5,135 nt of DNA from Methanobacteriaceae archaeon. GTDB taxonomy: Archaea; Methanobacteriota; Methanobacteria; Methanobacteriales; Methanobacteriaceae. The DNA is taken from assembly GCA_030693105.1 (NCBI GenBank), contig JAUYBK010000091.1, positions 1-5,135 of the forward strand, written 5' to 3'. Positions 1 through 4,773 of this stretch are shown here, piece by piece. The position numbers were made by a program, and so were the translations under genes. Position 1 is the first letter of the stretch. Each line of letters opens with the position of its first letter. The notes beneath the pieces are model-generated. The model did not search any database, had not been told where the DNA came from, and was given only the letters and a program-made list of their open reading frames with translations.

Positions 1-36
1 ATTACTTCTATTTTTTATTTTTAGGAGGAAAAGAAT
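1..36 (+). promoter_or_regulatory. T-rich leader and ribosome binding site of first gene
   Basis: The 36 bases before the first gene hold a T-rich stretch (8-22) followed by AGGAGGA (23-29) and AAAGAAT before the ATG. The T-rich tract could be the tail of a terminator whose hairpin lies left of the window, or an unstructured leader favouring translation. I see no convincing -35/-10 pair. Confidence 0.5.
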
Positions 37-381
37 ATGGTTAAAGAACATAAAATAAAATTCGATAATGAAATGGGCGGGGAATTTATAGATCATGGTA
101 TAAGTTACAAAAAGGTAGATAACAACACTATTGTTACCAACCACTTAAAGGAGCCTTTTGTTATTAAAGCTGGGGAAGAAAAAACCCTAGATGAAGAAAC
201 ATTCAAATACCTTAAAGACAAAGGTGCTATTAGGTCAAAAGCCGAACAAAAAGAGAGAGAAAGACTCCGAAAAAGGCTTATGGCAAGACGCTCTGGACGC
301 GCAGAACCTAAAAAGGAAATGCAAACAATTAGCGACCACGACAAATATTTAATTTTTACTGAATTACCGTACGAGGTATAA
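37..381 (+). CDS. Hypothetical phage structural-region protein with a basic central helix
   Basis: I do not recognise this 114-residue protein as a named family. It starts at an ATG 8 bases after a strong GGAGG site (24-28). Residues about 31-65 look like a small beta/alpha unit (a strand around FVIKAG, then LDEETFKYLKDKGAI), a pattern common in short proteins encoded just after phage capsid genes. Residues 66-93 are a strongly basic, probably helical stretch rich in Arg, Lys and Glu. The last about 18 residues are acidic to neutral and end in aromatic and hydrophobic residues. There is no signal peptide or membrane segment. It lies upstream of the head-tail adaptor gene with one base between them, so it is surely co-transcribed with the head/neck genes. 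A capsid-associated or DNA-contacting role at the head vertex would fit the basic helix, but that is inference. Confidence that it is a real gene is high; its function is unknown. Confidence 0.85.
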   Translation: MVKEHKIKFDNEMGGEFIDHGISYKKVDNNTIVTNHLKEPFVIKAGEEKTLDEETFKYLKDKGAIRSKAEQKERERLRKRLMARRSGRAEPKKEMQTISDHDKYLIFTELPYEV

Positions 382-382
382 T

Positions 383-796
383 ATGGCTATTGTTGTAGAA
401 TTAGACTTCGTTAAGGGGTTCCTTGGAATTCTCGACGATACTACAACTTATGACGAAGACATAGAATTACTCATCCCTCTCTATTTAAACGAAGTAACAA
501 AAGATATAGATATCGATAACCTTACCGCAGAGGAAGTAATAGTAATGCAATCTTCTATCGCAGGTGGGATAGGTTGTCATTTATCTAAATCTAAACCAGC
601 CTTTTCTCAAGGGCAAAATATTAAAAAATATGTTGTAGGAAAAATTCAAAAAGAATTTGGAGAGGCCAAGGCTGTAGACACTTGGTGTACATATTATGAT
701 TTAATGAAAGAAAAAGTTAATTCTGAAATCTCCGAAGGGAGTTTTGGGAGCTTTAAGAGGTTGGGTGTTGCTGATGAGTATCTTAACCCTTATTGA
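383..796 (+). CDS. Probable phage head-tail connector/adaptor protein (gp6/gp15-like)
   Basis: This 137-residue protein fits the family of small, mostly helical adaptors that bind under the portal ring and begin the neck (HK97 gp6-like and SPP1 gp15-like connectors). Visible support: an N-terminal helix (LDFVKGFLGIL), an acidic segment with a helix (YDEDIELLIPLYLNEVTKDI), a central hydrophobic helix (residues about 49-66), and a C-terminal helical part (about 100-112) followed by a flexible tail ending in NPY. The length is usual for such connectors. The start at ATG 383 has a GAGG site at 373-376, 6 bases upstream, inside the end of the previous gene. The 3' end overlaps the next gene by 23 bases. 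The order adaptor, stopper, gp10-like, terminator, sheath is the main evidence, since sequence similarity in this family is weak. An alternative is another small neck protein. Confidence 0.65.
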   Translation: MAIVVELDFVKGFLGILDDTTTYDEDIELLIPLYLNEVTKDIDIDNLTAEEVIVMQSSIAGGIGCHLSKSKPAFSQGQNIKKYVVGKIQKEFGEAKAVDTWCTYYDLMKEKVNSEISEGSFGSFKRLGVADEYLNPY

Positions 797-1169
797 AGAC
801 TTAAAATTGGCGGGGGAGTCTTATACTTTACAAGTAGAAGCATACCCAGCTACAGCATTAGAAGACGCCTTAGGAAACTTGGGCAAAGTTTGGGTAACTG
901 TTAAGGAAATATCCGGGACGATTCAAAAAGATGAACAAGGCAAAATATCTGAGGATGGCAGAGTCGAAACTGCAACTTATACGGGGTTTTTTGAACCAGA
1001 TTTTGAAATTCCACACGACAAAGCAGGTGATTATAGGATTAAACACCAATTCCCTAGCAACCCTCCTTTTATTCGCTATTTTATCATTCGTAATATCGAT
1101 AGGAACTTAAAAATGAATAATGAATTTCATCATTATGAAATGGAACTTGAATTAGCGAGGAAATGGTAA
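774..1169 (+). CDS. Probable head-closure (stopper) / head-tail joining protein
   Basis: With the start at ATG 774 the protein has 131 residues. It reads as mostly beta strands: an N-terminal helix (residues 3-12), strands around YTLQVEAY and KVWVTVKEI, a charged loop (51-64), then strands around ETATYTGFF and AGDYRIKHQF, and a final FIIRNIDRNL...YEMELELAR pair. The 'gDYri... yfiIrnIdrnl...h.ye.elel' ending resembles phage head-tail joining proteins, small beta-barrels that plug the neck after DNA packaging. The start is not fully settled. ATG 774 overlaps the previous gene by 23 bases, and its best site, GAGG at 757-760, is 13 bases away. TTG 768 or GTG 765 in the same frame would be closer, adding two or three residues. 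A start at TTG 744 would add ten residues but has poor ribosome-site spacing. Coupling to translation of the previous gene is likely. Confidence 0.65.
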   Translation: MSILTLIEDLKLAGESYTLQVEAYPATALEDALGNLGKVWVTVKEISGTIQKDEQGKISEDGRVETATYTGFFEPDFEIPHDKAGDYRIKHQFPSNPPFIRYFIIRNIDRNLKMNNEFHHYEMELELARKW

Positions 1170-1170
1170 C

Positions 1171-1650
1171 ATGCTTGAGTTCTTTATTAGCCCAGTTGGG
1201 ATGGCAATGGCAATGGCTGAGTTAGCTGCAATCCCACCATCAGTTGATAAAGGGAAAGAGGCACTTTGGGCCTTAGCCCCAGAGGTCGAGGAACTGGCTA
1301 AAAGTTTAGCTCCATACCGAAGTGGAGACCTCAAGGCAAGTATTCGGTGTGTTCCTACCAAGGACGGATTAAGGCTATATTCAAATCTTGATTATGCTTA
1401 TTGGCAAGAGTATGGCTTTTTCCATAAAAAGGCAGGAAGATGGATTCCTGGAAAATTTTATATGACAAAAGCTATGGACGCATACGTAACAACAAAAAGT
1501 ACTGATAATAAAATTTTTGATAAAATAGAACGTGAAGCCAAAAAAAAGGCAGCCGTGACAGCGGTTGCCGGATTAGGGTTAGCCGCCCTATTCGGGGTAG
1601 CCTCATTTATACTTATGGGGTTTTCTGCAATACTAAGTTCAAGAATGTGA
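1171..1650 (+). CDS. HK97 gp10-like neck/tail-completion protein with hydrophobic C-terminus
   Basis: This 159-residue protein belongs, by its visible motifs, to the HK97 gp10-like family of neck or tail-completion proteins. Residues 46-58 (LAPYRSGDLKASI) match the family's 'AP..tG.L..sI' signature. They are followed by a strand and the YAYWQEYGF segment (75-83) typical of the core, and a GRWIPGKFYMTKAMD segment (89-103), the usual 'p..fl..a' helix start. Residues 112-126 are a charged helix ending in KKK. Residues about 127-155 are hydrophobic and Ala/Gly-rich (AAVTAVAGLGLAALFGV onward), long enough to cross a membrane, which is not usual for the family. The start at ATG 1171 follows the previous stop by one base and has GCGAGG (1155-1160) 10 bases upstream. 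Near the N-terminus three ATGGCA/T hexamers (1201-1218) encode MAMAMA. The family call is sound; the role of the hydrophobic tail is unknown. Confidence 0.8.
   Translation: MLEFFISPVGMAMAMAELAAIPPSVDKGKEALWALAPEVEELAKSLAPYRSGDLKASIRCVPTKDGLRLYSNLDYAYWQEYGFFHKKAGRWIPGKFYMTKAMDAYVTTKSTDNKIFDKIEREAKKKAAVTAVAGLGLAALFGVASFILMGFSAILSSRM
1540..1569 (+). other. A8 slippery run followed by an 8-bp hairpin inside the gp10-like gene
   Basis: Bases 1540-1547 are eight A's followed by G, read in frame as AAA AAA AAG. The heptamer A AAA AAG (1542-1548) is therefore phased as a classic -1 slippery site. The bases from 1548 form a hairpin: GGCAGCCG (1548-1555), loop TGACAG, CGGTTGCC (1562-1569), with eight pairs including one G-U. 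The stem starts at the last base of the heptamer, so the usual 5-8 base spacer is missing unless the base of the stem is melted by the ribosome. The -1 frame stays open to a stop at 1710-1712. Whether any slippage occurs cannot be told from sequence. Confidence 0.35.
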
Positions 1651-1659
1651 GGATGTTAC

Positions 1660-2508
1660 ATGGAATACACGGCAGTTATAAAGCTTTTTCGCGAATTATG
1701 TGGGGATTATAACCCAGAAGAAACAGCTAATGAAAGACGGTTTTTATTAGCAACCGAGAACTATGAAGTTCCAATATTTGTCGAAACTGAACACCCGGTA
1801 GTATATCCTCAAATACAAATTTCCCCCTTTATATCTGAAAAAGAAATTTTTGAAGATGAACAGTGGGAAGATGGTCCAGGAATAGCCCCATTTGAAATTC
1901 CAGAAATTAATTATATAAAATCTAATACAGTAGACCATATAAAAGATGCAAGGTTTGCTTTAGATATATTAGGGAAAAACGACCTAGAAGTATATGAAAT
2001 AAAAAAGGCGTTACAAGCAAGATATTGGAAGTTCATAAATGCTCATATCGGAGAATTCTATGACCCAGATAATTTTGTCGAAATCGAAATTGATGAGGTA
2101 GCAACTGGAGTTTATTCAACGAATGAATATAATTCCAATCTGGTGAGGATTGCAAGAGTGGAAGAGATAATTGACGATTCCCGGCAAATTTTAACTAAAG
2201 TTAATAGCTTAGAAGAAGTTATGGCCACACAAGGGAGTTGGTTTTTATCGGAAACAGATTTTTATGTTTACCCTGTTGCAGATATGGATAATATGAGATT
2301 TATTGAAATTATTCATGGATTTGTTCTCAGCGATGGACTTTGCACCAAAGAAAAAGGTCTTAAACAAATTATTGTTAGAACATCTGCAAAGGGTTATGAC
2401 ACTGACCCTGATGTTGATCGCTGGACAATGATGCTAGAGCTTCGTTTCAGCCAAAGAGAAATAAAAGACATTGGAAGAAGCTTTGCGGAGGTTGAAGTAG
2501 ATGAATAA
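1660..2508 (+). CDS. Putative tail terminator / tail-completion protein (large, divergent)
   Basis: This 282-residue acidic protein has no motif I can assign firmly. Its place, directly after the gp10-like neck gene and before the sheath, is where contractile-tail phages carry the tail terminator, a ring that caps the tail tube and sheath and joins it to the neck. Visible features: an N-terminal helix (about 5-14), strands around EVPIFVETE and PQIQISPF, an acidic loop (60-80), a segment around residues 96-116 (DARFALDILGKNDLEVYEIK) that recalls the helix-strand pattern of terminator proteins, and a C-terminal VDRWTMMLELRFSQREI strand pair. It is larger than typical terminators (about 130-180 residues), so extra domains or a different job are possible. 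The start at ATG 1660 has GTGAGG at 1646-1651, 8 bases upstream, overlapping the previous stop. It ends 8 bases inside the next gene. Confidence 0.5.
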   Translation: MEYTAVIKLFRELCGDYNPEETANERRFLLATENYEVPIFVETEHPVVYPQIQISPFISEKEIFEDEQWEDGPGIAPFEIPEINYIKSNTVDHIKDARFALDILGKNDLEVYEIKKALQARYWKFINAHIGEFYDPDNFVEIEIDEVATGVYSTNEYNSNLVRIARVEEIIDDSRQILTKVNSLEEVMATQGSWFLSETDFYVYPVADMDNMRFIEIIHGFVLSDGLCTKEKGLKQIIVRTSAKGYDTDPDVDRWTMMLELRFSQREIKDIGRSFAEVEVDE

Positions 2509-2698
2509 GAAAATTAAGAAGGAGTTAAAAATGATTGGTCTCGAAACTAATATGAGCCAACCAGAAATAGACGCTATAATTAGTGAAGAGAACAAAAAAC
2601 GAAAAAGGCCTCTAACATTAGAAACAAAAGTAACTAGTGATGAGGTCGACCAACTCTATAAGAAATATTTTGGAGTTAATTTAAAAAATAAAATTTAA
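2501..2698 (+). CDS. Small hypothetical protein between terminator and sheath
   Basis: This is a 65-residue, lysine-rich protein that I do not recognise. It begins at ATG 2501 inside the last codons of the previous gene (ATGAATAA, 8-base overlap) and has a clear GGAGG at 2487-2491, 9 bases upstream. Its stop overlaps the sheath gene's ribosome site, so it is a genuine, tightly coupled gene. It seems to be two short helices (about 2-32 and 46-56) joined by a basic linker (KKRKRPLTLETK), without cysteines or membrane segments. In Bacillus PBSX- and skin-type elements a small gene of similar size (the YqzN/YkzM type) sits in the same place before the sheath. The position matches, but I see no convincing sequence match, so a shared function is only a possibility. 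Confidence 0.75.
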   Translation: MNKKIKKELKMIGLETNMSQPEIDAIISEENKKRKRPLTLETKVTSDEVDQLYKKYFGVNLKNKI

Positions 2699-2713
2699 GG
2701 AGGATTATGTATG
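2697..2713 (+). promoter_or_regulatory. Ribosome binding site of sheath gene, with ATGTATG double start
   Basis: AAGGAGGA (2697-2704) overlaps the stop of the preceding small gene. Two ATGs overlap as ATGTATG: 2707 (another frame, only 3 bases after GGAGG, leading to a stop after about 23 codons) and 2711 (7 bases after GGAGG, opening the 538-residue sheath). The spacing and the long frame decide for 2711. Confidence 0.75.
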
Positions 2714-4327
2714 GTATACAACGTACCAAGCGTAAAGGTGTCTCACACCTACGGTTACGTGCCATCAATTCCCGCTGACGACCAGATATTTGGTTTAGTC
2801 GTTGAAGGAACTAAGGGTTCACCACATGTACCAGTATTAATAAGAACCCCAGAACAGTTATACCAACGCTTTAAGGTAAAGCTAAATGCTTACTTTGGAG
2901 TGGGTGGACAAGCAATCTACGTTACAAGAGCGGCATGCGATGCGGATAATGGAGGGGCAGCACCCACTAAAGCTAGCCAAATTCTATTAGACACTTCTGG
3001 GACAGCCCTTGAAGTGCTAAAATTGGAAGCAAAAGAACAGGGAAGTTACCCCATCAATCTTTCAGTATCCCCTAACAGTACTTCTGGTAACAATGTTATT
3101 ATAGAAGAAGAGGGGTATGCCCCTGAATATTACATAGGGATAACTGGGATTCGAAATTTAGTGAACAGGATAAACAGAGAAAGCGACATTGTAGATGCTT
3201 TTTATTATGTTTGTCCAATCGGTGAGCCTAACTGTGTTGATGGTACTTGGGCTAAGGCCTTTAGCGCTGAAACCCAAGTAATGAAAGAAGGGAATGGAAT
3301 ATTAACTACTGTTTTACCAGGAACAGTGTTGGGCGAGCTCCCAATAGGTGGAGATGCAGACCTATATGTCGCCGGAAGCGACGGGACAACCGAAGCTTCA
3401 CCAGACTATGCAGGCCAAATCCCAGATTCTAATGCAGCAACGGCACATGCGAAAGCATTGGCCTCGTTAGAAATGTACAAGCTAGCAGGAGTATTTACCA
3501 CCCAAGTAACTACGGGAAGCGCCGCTGCTGTTCACGCAAAATATATTGAACACGTAGACGCAATGAACCAAGCAAACGTTCACGGATGGAGATTCGCAAT
3601 ATTAGGAGCTCCTGAAGGGGCAGCCAAAAGTGAAATTCTAAGTGCCGCCGTGGGGATTAACCGGGAGACTATTGCCTATCAAGGGCAAGGTTGTATCGAT
3701 ATGAACGGTATTGAATACACCCCCACCGAAGCTACACAAGTTATAGCTGGGAAAATAGGTGGAACTCGGTATCAGGATGCTATTTGGGGAGGAAAAATTG
3801 ATAAAATCCTCGGTATTGTAAGAAATGGAGTGGTTGATAAGTTCATAACTGGACTTGTTAGAATGCCCGGTGAAGGTCCAGACGGTTTTGCTACTCATGA
3901 AGATACCATCGAATACAATGAAGCAGGTGTATTAACATTTGTGGAAGAAATTGATGGTATGAGAATAAGAGAAGGCCTAACTACTGCTCAAAATCCGGCA
4001 GAAACTGCCGAAGATGAACTTGCAGTTATGAGGATCATACGACACGTAAAATACCTCGTATATGACAGATGTTATGAAATGCTTGGACAAAATATGACCA
4101 GCACTTTCAAAACAGACTTGGAAGAAAACATAAAAACCGGTCTTGAAAAGCTCAAAACCGAAGATCGCTCTATAATCGATATCCCAGATAGTGGGTTATC
4201 TGCTTATACTGTAAGCGTAATGTTAGTTCCTAGAACAGTTCAAAAACAAGGTAAAGTTACTGTAAATGTATCTGTCACTCCAGTACATGCTGCACGAGAA
4301 ATCGAAGCAACAGTAGTGGTGATGTAG
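2711..4327 (+). CDS. Phage contractile tail sheath protein
   Basis: This 538-residue protein is the tail sheath subunit, which polymerises around the tube and contracts to drive it through the host envelope. Visible support, in order: an N-terminal strand region (PSVKVSHTYGYVPSI, 6-20) that would form the mesh arm; 'GLVVEGTKGSPHVPVLIRTPEQLYQRF' type segments (28-54); a 'GGQAIYVTRA' strand (65-74); a variable middle (about 85-240); the core AKALASLEMYKLAGVFTTQ (247-265) with RFAILGAPEG (294-303); an ATQVIAGKIGGTRYQDA segment (341-357); then GVLTFVEEIDGMRIREGLTT (406-425), a hallmark of sheath C-terminal domains; MRIIRHVKYLVYDRCYEMLGQ (440-460); and a final strand pair (515-538) that would donate the C-terminal arm. 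The length fits sheaths of Gram-positive myophages (about 350-600). It is followed 10 bases later by the tube gene, the standard order. Confidence 0.93.
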   Translation: MVYNVPSVKVSHTYGYVPSIPADDQIFGLVVEGTKGSPHVPVLIRTPEQLYQRFKVKLNAYFGVGGQAIYVTRAACDADNGGAAPTKASQILLDTSGTALEVLKLEAKEQGSYPINLSVSPNSTSGNNVIIEEEGYAPEYYIGITGIRNLVNRINRESDIVDAFYYVCPIGEPNCVDGTWAKAFSAETQVMKEGNGILTTVLPGTVLGELPIGGDADLYVAGSDGTTEASPDYAGQIPDSNAATAHAKALASLEMYKLAGVFTTQVTTGSAAAVHAKYIEHVDAMNQANVHGWRFAILGAPEGAAKSEILSAAVGINRETIAYQGQGCIDMNGIEYTPTEATQVIAGKIGGTRYQDAIWGGKIDKILGIVRNGVVDKFITGLVRMPGEGPDGFATHEDTIEYNEAGVLTFVEEIDGMRIREGLTTAQNPAETAEDELAVMRIIRHVKYLVYDRCYEMLGQNMTSTFKTDLEENIKTGLEKLKTEDRSIIDIPDSGLSAYTVSVMLVPRTVQKQGKVTVNVSVTPVHAAREIEATVVVM

Positions 4328-4340
4328 AGGTGATCATATG
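4327..4340 (+). promoter_or_regulatory. Extended ribosome binding site of tail tube gene
   Basis: GAGGTGATC (4327-4335) matches nine consecutive bases of the complement of the 16S rRNA 3' end (GGAGGTGATC) and lies immediately before the ATG at 4338. It starts in the last base of the sheath stop codon. This is the longest anti-SD match I see in the window, consistent with high output of the abundant tube subunit. Confidence 0.75.
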
Positions 4341-4360
4341 CCAGTAAATGGAGTTTTTGA
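4336..4360 (+). repeat. Shared translation-start sequence, copy in tube gene
   Basis: ATATGCCAG (4336-4344) plus GAGTTTTTGA (4351-4360) recur at 4755-4773 at the start of the next gene. The only difference is a six-base TAAATG present here and absent there. The encoded N-termini are MPVNGVFE and MPGVFD. Confidence 0.6.
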
Positions 4361-4721
4361 ATTAGGATTACTTAAAATAAAGGGCGAGACCATAAAAATC
4401 GAAGAGATCACGGTTACATCTACTAGAGATGCAAACGAAAGATATACCAGTGATTCTTATGACTCTGCTGAAATTCGTCGAGGGCGAAAGAAAATCGATT
4501 TCACAATTAAGAGGGCCTGGGATAATGGCAGGCTTTCAAACATTTTTGATAACGGTGAAGAATTCGCTATCGTACTGTACAACAACGACGCAGTACCCCC
4601 AGCCCCAGTTGTAAAACTGGAAGGGTGTGTACTGTCCAAAGACCAACTAGGTACTTTCAGTGGAGATCGACCTGTAACACAAGACATAGAGGGGAAGGCT
4701 ATTAGCCGAACACTATTATAA
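4338..4721 (+). CDS. Phage tail tube protein
   Basis: This 127-residue protein is called the tail tube (inner tube) subunit, which stacks in rings inside the sheath and conducts DNA. The pattern is mostly beta: strands around LLKIKG (11-16), IKIEEITVTST (19-29), KKIDFTIKRA (51-60), EEFAIVLYN (74-82) and PVVKLEGCVLSKDQLG (90-105), then a VTQDIEGKAIS ending (113-123). The helix-like DNGRLSNIFDNG (62-73) and the 'v.LegcvLs' strand are typical of tube proteins, where the long hairpin with charged residues (DSAEIRRGRKK, 42-52) would face neighbours. It is shorter than XkdM-type tubes (about 145-150 residues) and is not obviously of that sequence family. The position directly after the sheath is decisive. 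The start at ATG 4338 is fixed by the extended ribosome site. Confidence 0.85.
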   Translation: MPVNGVFELGLLKIKGETIKIEEITVTSTRDANERYTSDSYDSAEIRRGRKKIDFTIKRAWDNGRLSNIFDNGEEFAIVLYNNDAVPPAPVVKLEGCVLSKDQLGTFSGDRPVTQDIEGKAISRTLL

Positions 4722-4742
4722 TTCCCTCTTTTATTTATTTTT
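4688..4742 (+). terminator. Candidate weak terminator/attenuator between tube and chaperone genes
   Basis: AGAGGGGAA (4688-4696) can pair with TTCCCTCT (4722-4729): eight pairs with one bulged G. It is followed at once by a T-rich tract interrupted by two A's (4729-4742). A second small stem, GGCT-ATT-AGCC (4697-4707), sits inside the large loop. The left arm lies in the last codons of the tube gene. The same right arm (CCTC, 4725-4728) could instead pair with GAGG of the next ribosome site (4744-4747). This could lower expression of the downstream gene relative to the tube. It is a weak candidate because the loop is long and the T-tract is broken. Confidence 0.35.
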
Positions 4743-4759
4743 GGAGGATTAAGAATATG
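4743..4759 (+). promoter_or_regulatory. Ribosome binding site of the partial downstream gene
   Basis: GGAGG (4743-4747) is 9 bases before the ATG at 4757. It follows a T-rich stretch and is joined to the ATG by ATTAAGAAT. It is almost the same arrangement as in front of the first gene (ATTTTT-A-GGAGG-AAAAGAAT-ATG, 17-39), and it supports the start of a gene that runs off the window. Confidence 0.85.
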
Positions 4760-4773
4760 CCAGGAGTTTTTGA
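4755..4773 (+). repeat. Shared translation-start sequence, copy in downstream gene
   Basis: This is ATATGCCAG directly joined to GAGTTTTTGA, the same 19 bases as at the tube gene start minus its six-base insert. It could be a small duplication of a start region, a conserved N-terminal motif (MP..GVF with D or E), or chance. Confidence 0.55.

Noticed and set aside
355..382. TTTACT, 16 bases, then TATAAT, promoter-like.
   Set aside because: The transcript would start inside the adaptor gene, a few bases after its ATG. Such hexamers are expected by chance in AT-rich DNA, and TATAAT here is simply the end of one gene and the spacer to the next.
744..773. Longer head-closure protein starting at TTG 744.
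   Set aside because: Its best purine-rich site ends only about 2 bases before the TTG, the extra residues (MGALRGWVLL) do not look like part of the fold, and it would enlarge the overlap to 53 bases. ATG 774, or TTG 768, is preferred.
1201..1218. Three tandem ATGGCA/T hexamers.
   Set aside because: They encode MAMAMA in frame and are too few to count as a functional repeat. At most they are a slip-prone microsatellite.
1152..1361. Minus-strand open frame opposite the gp10-like gene.
   Set aside because: It lies opposite a well-supported gene with family motifs, has no good ribosome site, and its product is low-complexity. It is treated as a shadow.
1576..1602. Direct repeat GGGTTAGCC / GGGGTAGCC within the hydrophobic segment.
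   Set aside because: It is explained by similar Gly-Leu/Val-Ala codons in a low-complexity hydrophobic helix.
3638..3898. Minus-strand open frame opposite the sheath gene.
   Set aside because: It is antisense to the most certain gene in the window, and its Ser/Asn-rich translation shows no recognisable domain.
3996..4010. Perfect 6-bp stem CGGCAG-AAA-CTGCCG inside the sheath gene.
   Set aside because: It is short, in the middle of a coding region, not followed by a T-tract, and not near any gene start. Probably chance.
4457..4687. Minus-strand open frame, and a second + frame (4429-4614), within the tube gene.
   Set aside because: Both are inside the tube gene, in frames with no motif and no ribosome site worth noting.
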